Part shown: in pieces, positions 8,033 to 17,216 of the stretch
How positions within the stretch are numbered: the first letter of the stretch is position 1
How the letters are laid out: each line of letters opens with the position of its first letter
From: CAWUKT01 sp963923035
GTDB taxonomy: Bacteria > Bacteroidota > Bacteroidia > J057 > JADKCL01
Length of the DNA stretch: 64,000 nt
NCBI GenBank assembly: GCA_963923035.1
Contig: CAWUKT010000014.1
Location: 37,432-101,431 of the forward strand
Direction: 5' to 3'
Notes under the pieces: generated by a model
Told to the model about the DNA's origin: nothing
The model's input: the letters and a program-made list of their open reading frames with translations, nothing else
Database searches by the model: none
Made by a program: the position numbers and the translations under genes

Positions 8033-10123
8033 ATGAAACGCTTACTGGTTTGGATGTTATTGTTCCCGATGGGACTCATCGGGTGGGCCCAGCAACCGCC
8101 CCACTGTGGGACGGATGAGGCAGCCGATGCCTTTCGGTATGCCCATCCCGAAATGGAAGCCGCCGAAGCCGCTTCCCTGCGCGAATACATTCAGTACATC
8201 CAGAATGGAAGCTCCCGGGCGACCGCCACCTACGTCATTCCGACCGTCGTCCACGTCATCCAAACCACACCCAACGAAGTCATCTCCGACGCCCGCATCC
8301 TGTCCCAGATCGAAGTCATGAACGAGGATTTTCGGGCCCTCAATGCCGATACCTCCGACATTCCCAGCTACTTCAAGGCCGGAGACAGCGACGTCGAATT
8401 TTGCCTCGCGACCATCGACCCCAACGGCTGCCCCACCAATGGCATCGTCCGGGTCGTTTCCCCCTTGTCCAACCACTTCCAAAACCAATCCACCCAACTC
8501 AAAGGCCTCAGCCAATGGGATCCCTACCGCTACCTCAATGTGTGGCTGGTCGAATCCATTGAAAATGGAGGCATCCTCGGCTACGCGACCGGCCCCCAAC
8601 AGCTCAGCTTTGCCCCCCAATTGGACGGCGTGGTCATCGACCAGGCCTATTTTGGCCGGGGACCCGAAGTGCCCTTTTCGTCCTACGACCTCGGGCGGAC
8701 CGGGACCCACGAAGTGGGCCACTGGCTCGGATTGGCGCATACCTTTCAAGGCGGATGTGCCGGAACCGGCCCCATCACCTGCCTGACATCCGGCGACAAC
8801 ATCTGCGATACCCCACCCACCGCCGATCCCAATTACGGTTGTCCCAACCCCCAGAATACCTGTACCGAGTCCCCCGACGACATGATGGACCAGACCATGA
8901 ACTTCATGGACTATGCAGACGATGCGTGCCTCCTGATGTTCTCGGAAGGCCAGGGCGATCGGATGCACTTTGTCCTCGACAATATTCGGACCCAGCTTTG
9001 GTCCTCCGGAAACATGACTTCGACTGGCTGCGACGGGACAATTTCTCCCGGCTGTAGCCCCACCGCCGATTTTCGGGTGGAGGGCCAGGTCATCTGCTTG
9101 GGAGACTCCATCCAATTCACCGACATCAGCCAGGGCCCTCCGACCAGTTACCAGTGGACCTTTACCGTGGGGAATTTCACCACCACAGCCACCGGCCCCC
9201 AACCAATGGTCACCTTCCCCACGGCGGGCGGCGTGACCGTCAAATTGGTGGTCAGCAACTCCTTTGGAACCGACTCATTGACTGAGACCAATGTGCTGAG
9301 GGTCGAATGGCCCCAGACACCGCCCCTGGTCGAGGATTTTGAGACGAATGGAACCATCCCGGGCAATTGGTGGACCTCCGATGGCGACCTGCAAGGAACC
9401 TGGGAATCCACCGATGCGGCTTCCAGTCAGGGCAACGAAAGCGTTTACATCCAAAACTTTGGCGGCAGCTATACCGGCCTCTCCGACAATTTATACAGTC
9501 CCCCCATCGACTTTTCCAATACCCTGGAAGCCAGTTTGATATGGGACTACGCCTACAAACGATTCGATTCCTTCCGGCGGGATTCGCTCCTCGTCGAGGT
9601 AAGCAGCGATTGCGGGAAGACCTGGCAGACCGAATGGGTCCGCTTTGGAACTGGTTTGGCGACGAGTCCCGGAGTGTCTGTTTCGGCTCCCTTCGTCCCC
9701 GGCGCATCTGATTGGGGAAGCGATACCCTCGATTTGAGCGATTACCTCGGCAACAACGGGGTCACCATCCGGTGGCGTTTCATCGGATTGGGGGGCCAGG
9801 ACCTGTACCTGGACCACGTGCGCATGAATGTTTTGGTGGGACGGACTGAACCTACCCTGCCCGCTTATTCTTTGACCACCATTTCTCCTTTCCGGGACGC
9901 ATTGGACCTGAGGATCGATGCTGAAAAAGGAGGGGAGATTGAAGTGGCGCTGGTGGATGCAGTGGGGAAAATGGTCTGGGAAAATCAAGACATGAAGCTG
10001 CTTCCGGGAACGAATGCCTGGCGATTGGAAGGGACGGAAATCCAGCAATTACCCGCTGGAATCTACTGGTTGCGGGTGCGGGGAGAAGCGGGGCAGGCGG
10101 TTCGGAAAGTGGTGAAATTGTAG
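8033..10123 (+). CDS. Secreted M43 (cytophagalysin/pappalysin-type) metalloprotease, T9SS type A
   Basis: 696 residues. Signal peptide 1-19 (ends GWAQ). The M43 catalytic domain has THEVGHWLGLAH, with zinc-binding His226, Glu227, His230 and His236, and the downstream Met-turn NFMDYADD. Two N-terminal strands (TVVHVIQTTP, IEVMNEDFRALN) are typical of the family, as are paired cysteines around CLTSGDNICDTPP. A PKD-like domain follows (residues about 340-420, ADFRVEGQVICLGDSIQF), then a MAM/jelly-roll-like region and a C-terminal T9SS type A sorting domain (LDLRIDAEKGGEI ... AGIYWLRVRGEAGQAVRKVVKL). It is an extracellular endopeptidase. Same architecture as the next gene, so a tandem duplication. 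Confidence 0.92.
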   Translation: MKRLLVWMLLFPMGLIGWAQQPPHCGTDEAADAFRYAHPEMEAAEAASLREYIQYIQNGSSRATATYVIPTVVHVIQTTPNEVISDARILSQIEVMNEDFRALNADTSDIPSYFKAGDSDVEFCLATIDPNGCPTNGIVRVVSPLSNHFQNQSTQLKGLSQWDPYRYLNVWLVESIENGGILGYATGPQQLSFAPQLDGVVIDQAYFGRGPEVPFSSYDLGRTGTHEVGHWLGLAHTFQGGCAGTGPITCLTSGDNICDTPPTADPNYGCPNPQNTCTESPDDMMDQTMNFMDYADDACLLMFSEGQGDRMHFVLDNIRTQLWSSGNMTSTGCDGTISPGCSPTADFRVEGQVICLGDSIQFTDISQGPPTSYQWTFTVGNFTTTATGPQPMVTFPTAGGVTVKLVVSNSFGTDSLTETNVLRVEWPQTPPLVEDFETNGTIPGNWWTSDGDLQGTWESTDAASSQGNESVYIQNFGGSYTGLSDNLYSPPIDFSNTLEASLIWDYAYKRFDSFRRDSLLVEVSSDCGKTWQTEWVRFGTGLATSPGVSVSAPFVPGASDWGSDTLDLSDYLGNNGVTIRWRFIGLGGQDLYLDHVRMNVLVGRTEPTLPAYSLTTISPFRDALDLRIDAEKGGEIEVALVDAVGKMVWENQDMKLLPGTNAWRLEGTEIQQLPAGIYWLRVRGEAGQAVRKVVKL

Positions 10124-10248
10124 GGAAATTGGAATAATGCCGACGGAAAGGGAAATAGTAAACGAACCCATTTCGCGGAAAACGCTCTTTTGTGTATTTT
10201 ACGAATCTTGACGATCAACAAAAAAACTTCTGGTAATAGGAATATAGC

Positions 10249-12354
10249 ATGAGAAAACAATTACTACTAGCGCTTGTCCTTTGCTTTAGCCTGCCTTGGT
10301 TGGGAAGTAAAGCCCTTGCCCAGCAGTACGTCTGCGGTTTTGATGAGTATCGGGCCGAAGTTATGGCTAGGAATCCCAGCCTTCAAGTAGAAGAACAGCG
10401 GGCCGAACAGGCCTATCAGCAGTTTCTGGCGAATGGCCCCATCAGCGGCCAGCGGGTGGTCAAAACCATCCCCTGTGTGGTCCATGTGATTCAATCTTCT
10501 GCGAATATTGTGCTGACCGATGCGGAAATCCAGACCCAGATCGACGTCATGAACGAAGACTTCCGCAAGATCGCCGGTACCAATGGCGATGGCAGCGGAG
10601 TCGATACCGAATACCAATTCTGTTTGGCCACCATCGATCCGAATGGATGCCCGACCACCGGTATCAACCGCATCATCAACCCGGCCCTGGCGTCCCACGA
10701 CAACCAGGACGAGGCCCTGCTCAAAGGCCTGATCCAATGGGATCCCGACATGTACATGAACATCTGGGTGCCCAAGGAAATCACTTCCAGCAGCGCCAAC
10801 GGGAGCATCATTGGCTACGCCACCCTGCCCATCTGGCTGCCCGGCCAGCCCCACCTGGATGGCATCGTGGTCCACTCCGAATACTTTGGACGAAACTCCA
10901 ATCCCCAATACCTCGGCCGGACGGCCACCCACGAGGCCGGTCACTGGCTCGGCCTCTTCCATCCCTTCCAGGATGGATGCAACGGAGCCACGGCTTCCAC
11001 CTGCGCCACCGCAGGCGACCGCGTTTGCGACACCCCTCAGGCCGCCGCAGCCAACTTTGGTTGCCCCAACATCAACTCCTGTACCGACAGCCCGGTCGAC
11101 CTGCCCGACCTGATCGCCAACTACATGGACTACGCCAACGGCAACTGCCAGGACATGTTCACCCAGGGCCAAAAGGACCGGATGGACTTCTTCTACAACC
11201 AGTACCGCAGCGGCCTCAGCACCCCCGCGAACCTTGCCGCCACCGGCTGTGACGGAACCGTTTCTTCGGGTTGTGCGCCTTCCGCCAGCTTCTCCGCCGA
11301 TGTCCGGACCATTTGCGAAGGCCAGACCGTAACCTTCTCCGACCTGTCCAGTGGCCCCGCCACCGGTTGGACCTGGACCTTCCAAGGTGGTACGCCGGCT
11401 TCTTCCACCTCCCAGAACCCGACGGTCACTTGGGCCCAGGAAGGCACCTACAACGTGACCCTTCAGGTAACCAACGGCAACGGCATCGATACCAAGACGG
11501 AATCTTCTTTCATCACCGTCCAGGAAATCCAGCAGCCGCCCCTCCAGGAAGGCTTTGAAAACATCCTGTTCCTCCCCACCTACTGGTACACCGAAAACCT
11601 CGGTGACCTCCTGAACTGGCGGAAGAGTGGGGAAGCCTCTTACAGCGGGACCTTCTCCCTGAAAATTGAACTGTACGACGCCAACAACTCGGGCGCCTGG
11701 TACAACCTGAACACGGCTGCCTATGACCTCAGCGGCATGAGCGCGGCCACCCTTTCCTTCGAATATTCCTATAAGCGTTATACCGCCTTCAACAACATCG
11801 ACACCCTCCAGATCCGGGCATCTTCGGATTGTGGGGCTACCTGGTCCTCGCTCTGGCAGAAAGCCGGAACCCAGCTTGCGACCGTAGGGGGCAATGCGAT
11901 TAGCTCCAAGTGGATTCCCACCGACACCTCTCAGTGGGAGCACGTGGAAATCCCGGTCGATTCCTTTGCGGGCAATTCGAGCGTGCGCTTCCAGTTGCGG
12001 GCCATCTCCGGTGGCGGCCAGAACATCTGGGTGGACGACATCAACCTGAGTACCGTCGTGGGCGTGGAGAATCCGCTCGCCGATCAGTTGCAGGTGGATG
12101 TGTATCCGAACCCCTTCAACGAGGCTCCCCGGATCGCCTATTCGCTGTCTTACCCGGCGGATCTCACCTTTACCTTGTTGGACCTCCAGGGCCGGGCCAT
12201 CTTCGATTATTCGACGGGACCGCAAGGAGCCGGTGAATACCAATTGGATGTAAACCAGGACTTGTACGACCGTCTGCCGGCCGGGGTCTACTTCCTCCGC
12301 GCTTCCGCTGAAGCCGGACAAGTAACCCAGAAGCTCATCAAGATGAACCGGTAA
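10249..12354 (+). CDS. Secreted M43 metalloprotease, T9SS type A (paralogue of upstream gene)
   Basis: 701 residues. Signal peptide 1-25 (ends ALAQ). The zincin motif THEAGHWLGLFH has His228, Glu229 and His232, with the Met-turn NYMDYANG. Cysteine clusters match the upstream paralogue (CATAGDRVCDTPQ). A PKD domain (CEGQTVTFSDLSSGPATGW ... GTYNVTLQVTNGNG) follows at about residues 340-425, then a jelly-roll-like domain and a canonical T9SS type A tail (VDVYPNPFNEAPRIAYSL ... AGVYFLRASAEAGQVTQKLIKMNR). It probably hydrolyses extracellular protein after export through the type IX system. A strong terminator follows 21 bases after the stop. Confidence 0.93.
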   Translation: MRKQLLLALVLCFSLPWLGSKALAQQYVCGFDEYRAEVMARNPSLQVEEQRAEQAYQQFLANGPISGQRVVKTIPCVVHVIQSSANIVLTDAEIQTQIDVMNEDFRKIAGTNGDGSGVDTEYQFCLATIDPNGCPTTGINRIINPALASHDNQDEALLKGLIQWDPDMYMNIWVPKEITSSSANGSIIGYATLPIWLPGQPHLDGIVVHSEYFGRNSNPQYLGRTATHEAGHWLGLFHPFQDGCNGATASTCATAGDRVCDTPQAAAANFGCPNINSCTDSPVDLPDLIANYMDYANGNCQDMFTQGQKDRMDFFYNQYRSGLSTPANLAATGCDGTVSSGCAPSASFSADVRTICEGQTVTFSDLSSGPATGWTWTFQGGTPASSTSQNPTVTWAQEGTYNVTLQVTNGNGIDTKTESSFITVQEIQQPPLQEGFENILFLPTYWYTENLGDLLNWRKSGEASYSGTFSLKIELYDANNSGAWYNLNTAAYDLSGMSAATLSFEYSYKRYTAFNNIDTLQIRASSDCGATWSSLWQKAGTQLATVGGNAISSKWIPTDTSQWEHVEIPVDSFAGNSSVRFQLRAISGGGQNIWVDDINLSTVVGVENPLADQLQVDVYPNPFNEAPRIAYSLSYPADLTFTLLDLQGRAIFDYSTGPQGAGEYQLDVNQDLYDRLPAGVYFLRASAEAGQVTQKLIKMNR

Positions 12355-12375
12355 GGTTAACCTACCTTCATATTG

Positions 12376-12414
12376 AGACGATCCCCACGCCATCTGTGGG
12401 GATCGTCTGTTTTA
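12376..12414 (+). terminator. Strong rho-independent terminator after the M43 pair
   Basis: A perfect 13-bp stem, AGACGATCCCCAC (12376-12388) with GTGGGGATCGTCT (12396-12408), seven-base loop, followed by GTTTTA. Confidence 0.9.
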
Positions 12415-12706
12415 GCAGTGACCTAATCGGGGGATTTGAGGGGACAGGAGAAAAATTAATGGGCACAACCCCAACAATTTGGGGAGGCGGGTGTTAATAA
12501 ATCACCAAGGGTAAGGAACATGAGCCGTGTTCCTGATTTTATTCCGGACATGATCCGGAAGGGTATTAGTAAAGTTTTTTCCATAGTTTGCAGGGATAAG
12601 GGGCGGACCATCAGGTCGACCCCTTATTCACTTTTAGCCCTTTCCATTCCGCCCCCTCTCCCTCATCCTTTTTCCTTAACTTCGCTCCGTTTCAAACCCT
12701 ACTCCC
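12415..12706 (+). other. asnB leader region with three short hairpins
   Basis: About 290 bases without a gene. Three inverted repeats follow one another: GGAACA/TGTTCC (about 12516-12534), TTCCGG/CCGGAA (about 12541-12560) and AAGGGG/CCCCTT (about 12598-12627), the last followed by a T-rich stretch. They could form a structured leader for asnB, but no known riboswitch was recognised. Confidence 0.35.
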
Positions 12707-14572
12707 ATGTGTGGCATCGCAGCATATTACCACCAGGACGGGATCACCCGTCAGCGCCTGCATGAACTGTTGGCCGCCATGACTGGCTTACGGCACCGCG
12801 GTCCCGATGGGGAAGGAATCGTCCTGATCAACTCCCAATCCGGCGAGCAATGGCGTTTGAAAACCCCCGCTACCCCAACCGATCTGGCATGTGACCTCCT
12901 GCCGGAGGAGTACCAGGAAGGCCAGGCGGACCTGTTCCTGGCCCACCGCCGACTCTCGATCTTCGATCTGAGCAGTGCCGGGCACCAGCCCATGTCGGAC
13001 GCCACCGGCAGTCTCCTGACCTTCAACGGGGAAGTCTACAACTTCTGGGAGCTGCGGGAGCAGCTCAAAGCCAAAGGCTATACCTTTCAAACCGGGACCG
13101 ATACCGAGGTCATCCTCGCCGCCTTCCAGGAATGGGGCCCCAAAGCGTTGGAGTCCTTCAACGGGATGTGGACCATGATCTGGTGGGACCAGGCCCGACG
13201 CAAGTTGCTGGTCTCGAACGATCGGGCTGGGATCAAGCAGTTGTACCGATTTGGGGGAGAAAAAGAATGGATGCTGGCGTCGGAAATCAAAGCGATCCGC
13301 CAGGTATTCCCGAACCAATTGACGCTGCACCGGGAAAATGCCCGCTTTTTCCTCGACCAGACCATCCTGGATTTCAACGAAGAGACCCTCCTGCGCGAGG
13401 TCAAGCGCATCCCCGCGGGCCATTACGCTTACGGACATCCGGCGGACATGCCGGTCTACGTGCCATATTGGAGCCTGCCGGAGCAGGGCCGCCGCTTTCG
13501 GTCCATGGCCGATGCCGCCGCCGAGTTGAGGGACCTCCTCAAAGACGCCATCGGGCTGCGGATGCGGGCCGACGTGCCCTGGGGGACGACGCTGTCGGGC
13601 GGCCTGGATTCCAGTGCCATCGTATACCTCGCCCACGCCATTGACCCTTCGCAGGCCATCCGGACCTTCACCGCCTCCTTCCCCAATCAGGAAGGCGACG
13701 AAACCGAATTCGTGCGGTTCATTGAGCAGAATTTGGGAACCCGGGCCGCTTATGTCAACCCCCTTCAGGAATTTGATTTCGAGGACTTTGCCCGCCACCT
13801 CCACCACCAGGACCAACCCGTGCGCAGTACCTCGATGTACGCCCAGTGGGCGGTGATGAAGGAAGTGGGGCGCTCGGAGGTCAAGGTCTTAATGGATGGA
13901 CAGGGCGGAGATGAATTGTTCGGCGGCTACCACCACCACGTGTACAAATTGGGACGGGATCTGATTTTGAAGGGGAAATTCGGGGCCTACCGCCGGTTGG
14001 TGGAGGAGTTTTGTGAGTTGAAGGGAAAATCGCCCCAGGTGGTGAAAAAGCTGATCCAGGACGATGTGAAATTGTATGTGAAGTTGAAGGCGGGAGGGAA
14101 AATGCCGGGGCCAAAGGAGAATTTGGCCTGGAACAAAGCCCGCTCACTGCGGGAAGTCCTGCGGCTGGACCTCCAAAGCTGGGTCATGCCCAACCTGCTC
14201 CGCTACGAAGACCGGAACAGCATGGCATTCAGCATCGAAAGCCGTTTGCCGCTCCTCGACTACCGCGTCATCGAATTCGCCTTTCAATTGCCCGACGAAT
14301 ACAAGATTCGTCAAGGCTGGCAAAAAGCCGTGCTGCGGGAAGCCGTTCCCGAATTGCCGGATAAGATCCGCTACCGCAAGGACAAAAAGGGCTTCACCAC
14401 GCCCGAAAAAGATTGGGTGACCCAATTCCGGGATCAGTTCGAGCATTTTGCACGGAAGGGATTGGAGTTGGGCGTAGGGACGCCGTGGGGAAAGCCCTTC
14501 GAAGGGCTGCATACGGCCGAGTTATTCCGACTGGCGAGCCTGGGATTGTGGTGGGAAGGAAAAGATCAATAG
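12707..14572 (+). CDS. asnB: Asparagine synthase (glutamine-hydrolysing)
   Basis: 621 residues beginning MCGIAAYYH; Cys2, exposed after removal of Met1, is the glutaminase nucleophile. The N-terminal Ntn-type glutaminase domain (about 1-215) contains RHRGPDGEG, AHRRLSIFDLS and FNGEVYNFWELR. The C-terminal synthetase domain has the ATP pyrophosphatase loop TLSGGLDSSAI and the DGQGGDELFGGY motif. It makes asparagine from aspartate, glutamine and ATP; some AsnB-like proteins instead amidate cell-envelope or secondary-metabolite substrates, but nothing nearby suggests that. The gene end overlaps the end of the convergent cbb3 operon by seven bases. Confidence 0.95.
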   Translation: MCGIAAYYHQDGITRQRLHELLAAMTGLRHRGPDGEGIVLINSQSGEQWRLKTPATPTDLACDLLPEEYQEGQADLFLAHRRLSIFDLSSAGHQPMSDATGSLLTFNGEVYNFWELREQLKAKGYTFQTGTDTEVILAAFQEWGPKALESFNGMWTMIWWDQARRKLLVSNDRAGIKQLYRFGGEKEWMLASEIKAIRQVFPNQLTLHRENARFFLDQTILDFNEETLLREVKRIPAGHYAYGHPADMPVYVPYWSLPEQGRRFRSMADAAAELRDLLKDAIGLRMRADVPWGTTLSGGLDSSAIVYLAHAIDPSQAIRTFTASFPNQEGDETEFVRFIEQNLGTRAAYVNPLQEFDFEDFARHLHHQDQPVRSTSMYAQWAVMKEVGRSEVKVLMDGQGGDELFGGYHHHVYKLGRDLILKGKFGAYRRLVEEFCELKGKSPQVVKKLIQDDVKLYVKLKAGGKMPGPKENLAWNKARSLREVLRLDLQSWVMPNLLRYEDRNSMAFSIESRLPLLDYRVIEFAFQLPDEYKIRQGWQKAVLREAVPELPDKIRYRKDKKGFTTPEKDWVTQFRDQFEHFARKGLELGVGTPWGKPFEGLHTAELFRLASLGLWWEGKDQ

Positions 14573-15291
14573 GGATGGGCGGGCTCATTTTCCCCGTGAC
14601 ACACGGGCAACTCCGCTTGACCGGTCCCGGTCGGCTCTATCTTCGGACTTAGGTACGGAATCCCCAGCGCCATGCCCCGCACCGTCAGCATCATCCCCAT
14701 GACCAGCATGAGGATAGGCAAAATCCGCTTCGTCCGCCCCATCAACCGCTGCCGCAACCAATTCCCCGACAAGCTCATCCCGACCATCACCGGCCAGGTA
14801 CCCAGCCCAAACAGCGCCATCAGCGCCATCCCTTCGCCCACCGAGGGAGCCAATGCGGCTTGGAACAAGCCAATATAGACCAGCCCGCACGGCAACAGGC
14901 CATTCAGCATCCCCAGCAAGTAGAGCTTTTCCGCCCCTGTCTGCTGCATCAGCCGACCAAACTGACCGTGGACCCAGCGGGTCAGGCGATTGGAGCGGGT
15001 CGTACCTTGGTGGTGGAAAAAGAGTGTGCGGAGGGCCATGAAAATGAGGATGCCTCCCGTCACGAGAGACATATATTGTTGCACTTCAAACATGGTGGCG
15101 GCCACGCCAATCAAAGAGACCAAACCGCCCAGGAAGGCGTAACTGGTGACCCGTCCGAGGTTGTAGAGGAGACGTCCTCCCACATAAGCTGCCCCAAAGT
15201 TCCGGGCTCCCGGCAGTGCGAGGGCCAACGGCCCGCACATCCCCAAACAATGGAGACTGCCAAGGAGCCCGGTAAGAAAAGCAGCTATCAT
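14566..15291 (-). CDS. SafE/TauE-like membrane protein of the cbb3 operon
   Basis: 241 residues from the ATG at 15291, which overlaps the fixH stop as ATGA. About six membrane segments; it begins MIAAFLTGLLGSLHCLGMCGPLALALPG, with a conserved HCxGMCGP motif seen in 'sulfite exporter TauE/SafE' relatives (DsbD_2-like) linked to cbb3 oxidases. LNGLLPCGLVYIGL is the second conserved half. As last gene of the operon it probably helps assemble the oxidase, perhaps in copper or heme handling; that is inferred from position. It is the eighth gene of the operon, and its stop codon lies within the end of asnB. Confidence 0.82.
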   Translation of the reverse strand: MIAAFLTGLLGSLHCLGMCGPLALALPGARNFGAAYVGGRLLYNLGRVTSYAFLGGLVSLIGVAATMFEVQQYMSLVTGGILIFMALRTLFFHHQGTTRSNRLTRWVHGQFGRLMQQTGAEKLYLLGMLNGLLPCGLVYIGLFQAALAPSVGEGMALMALFGLGTWPVMVGMSLSGNWLRQRLMGRTKRILPILMLVMGMMLTVRGMALGIPYLSPKIEPTGTGQAELPVCHGENEPAHPY

Positions 15292-15761
15292 TCTTGTACC
15301 AACAATTGGGTTTCGTGGTAATACATATCTTCGCCTTCCTTCCATTCCACCTGCACCACCCAAAGACCGCTACGGGCCTGGCTCAGGTCGATCCATTGCA
15401 TGCCCTGGGAATCGGGATTCACCGGGACCCGGAAGTCAAGGGATTCGTCGGAGGGACGGAAAAAGGTCACGTTGCCTTCTCCGGCGACCACCGGTTGGGA
15501 GTCGTTGAAGGCCAACCAGGCGCCGCGACCATTGTCGCGGGAGAAGGAGACGTCGGGCGCATTCTGCAAGGCCCGTTGCTCCTTGTCGATCTGACTTTGG
15601 TAATCAATTTCTTGTTCGTAGTAATTGCGGGAGACGAGGGGGACATCCTGCGCCGACATCACTGAGATGGCATAGAGGATGCTCCCGATGAAGATCACAA
15701 TGGCTCCTACGATGGCATAAGGCCATATTTCCCGCCGTTTTTTGGGTTGTTGCTTTTCCAT
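15288..15761 (-). CDS. ccoH: FixH/CcoH family cbb3 assembly protein
   Basis: 157 residues. A charged N-terminus (MEKQQPKKRREIWPY) precedes a single membrane anchor (about 15-36), then a periplasmic beta-rich domain with VSRNYYEQEIDYQSQIDKEQRA, the FixH signature region, and a final strand set ending LLVQE. FixH/CcoH is a small inner-membrane factor needed for stable cbb3 oxidase assembly. It follows ccoG by 33 bases and overlaps the next gene by four. Confidence 0.87.
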   Translation of the reverse strand: MEKQQPKKRREIWPYAIVGAIVIFIGSILYAISVMSAQDVPLVSRNYYEQEIDYQSQIDKEQRALQNAPDVSFSRDNGRGAWLAFNDSQPVVAGEGNVTFFRPSDESLDFRVPVNPDSQGMQWIDLSQARSGLWVVQVEWKEGEDMYYHETQLLVQE

Positions 15762-15794
15762 GATACTGCTGCTTTTCTGAGTTGGGGCCTCGCG

Positions 15795-17192
15795 CTAAAG
15801 CATGGGGCCATTGAACTTGGTCTCGATCGTTTCGACCACTTCTTCCCCCTCCACAATCTCAATCCCGATGTCGAAACTCAATCCTTCCAGCGCTTCCGGC
15901 GGCAATTCCACCAGGACAGAAGCCTCGCTGACACCCGTCGGTTCCAGGGTCAGCCCGTTATTGCCCAGCATCGTCAATTTTCCCGTCTCCCCCGTCAACC
16001 GCATCGTCAATTCCCGCTCTTCATTCTTTTTGTTGATGAAGGTGACATTGTAGAGGTTGGTGACATTGCCGTCATTGGTCATGGTATAGGTCTGGCCGGG
16101 AGCCCGCAGGAGCTTGGTCTTGAGGTCGCCGCTGCGGATGGAGAAAACGGTGAACAAGGTCAGGGCCACCACCAATCCGGCGGCGTAGGCATAGGCCTGG
16201 GCGGGCAGCTTGTACTTCGGGGCACCAGCATCGATCTGGTCGGAAGAAGCGTAGCGGATGAGGCCGCGCGGCTTGTTGATCTTGTCCATGATATTGTCGC
16301 AGGCGTCGATGCAGGCCGTGCAGTTCACGCATTCCAGCTGCGTGCCGTGCCGGATGTCGATGCCCGTCGGACAGACGGCCACACACTGGTTGCAATTGAT
16401 GCAATCGCCCTGGTCCGGATTCGTCGCCTGGGTCTTCAACTTGCCGCGGGGCTCCCCGCGCTTGTGGTCGTAACTGATGACCAGCGACTTCGCATTCAGC
16501 AGGACGCCCTGCAAACGGCCATAGGGGCAGACGTAGATACAGGCCTGCTCCCGGAACCAGGAGAAGACCATGTAGAAGGCGCCGGCATTCAGCATGATGA
16601 CGATGAAGGGAATCAGATGGGCTTGGGGACCTTCCACGATATAGGTCAGCGTCTGCTCCACCCCGATGATATAGGCGAGGACCGTATTGCTGACGAGGAA
16701 AGCGATCACCACGAAGATGGAATGTTTCAGCCCCCGTTTCCACGTCTTGTCCCAGTCCCAATCCTTCTTGGCCAGCCGACGCTGCTTCGCGGAATCGCCT
16801 TCGATCCAATATTCAATGCGGCGGTAGACCATCTCGAGGAAAATGGTCTGCGGACAGGTCCAGCCACACCAGATGCGACCGAGAACCGTGGTAAAGACAA
16901 AGATGAAGTAGACCAATGTGATCATCAGCAAGGCCAGCAACAGGAAGTCCTGGGGCATGAAGACATTGCCGAAGAGGATGAAACGCCGTTCGAAAACATT
17001 GATCAGGAAAAGAGGATCACCATTCAGTTTGATCCAGGGAGTGATGAAGAAGATGGCCAGCAAGATGACGCTGACCACCTTCCTCCGATTGTAAAACCTG
17101 CCCTTGGGGCGCTTGGGGAAAAAACCTACCCTACGGCCCGAAGTATCGGTATTGTATAACTGATCGCGGAACGATTCTGTAGAAGTAGACAT
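15795..17192 (-). CDS. ccoG: Cytochrome c oxidase accessory protein CcoG
   Basis: 465 residues. Several membrane helices in the N-terminal half, including GRIWCGWTCPQTIFLEMVYR and REQACIYVCPYGRLQG, both CcoG signatures. A polyferredoxin segment follows with two 4Fe-4S sets (CINCNQCVAVCP and CVNCTACIDACD). The C-terminal immunoglobulin-like domain is periplasmic. CcoG is a cupric reductase that supports copper delivery to cbb3 oxidase. It begins 24 bases after ccoP. Confidence 0.95.
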   Translation of the reverse strand: MSTSTESFRDQLYNTDTSGRRVGFFPKRPKGRFYNRRKVVSVILLAIFFITPWIKLNGDPLFLINVFERRFILFGNVFMPQDFLLLALLMITLVYFIFVFTTVLGRIWCGWTCPQTIFLEMVYRRIEYWIEGDSAKQRRLAKKDWDWDKTWKRGLKHSIFVVIAFLVSNTVLAYIIGVEQTLTYIVEGPQAHLIPFIVIMLNAGAFYMVFSWFREQACIYVCPYGRLQGVLLNAKSLVISYDHKRGEPRGKLKTQATNPDQGDCINCNQCVAVCPTGIDIRHGTQLECVNCTACIDACDNIMDKINKPRGLIRYASSDQIDAGAPKYKLPAQAYAYAAGLVVALTLFTVFSIRSGDLKTKLLRAPGQTYTMTNDGNVTNLYNVTFINKKNEERELTMRLTGETGKLTMLGNNGLTLEPTGVSEASVLVELPPEALEGLSFDIGIEIVEGEEVVETIETKFNGPML

Positions 17193-17216
17193 GATAGATA
17201 GCTGCTGCGTGGTAAA

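Noticed and set aside
7864..8190. N-terminal extension of the small cysteine protein
   Set aside because: It would run antisense into the metalloprotease signal-peptide region and is not protein-like; the ATG at 7863 gives a clean start before the membrane anchor.
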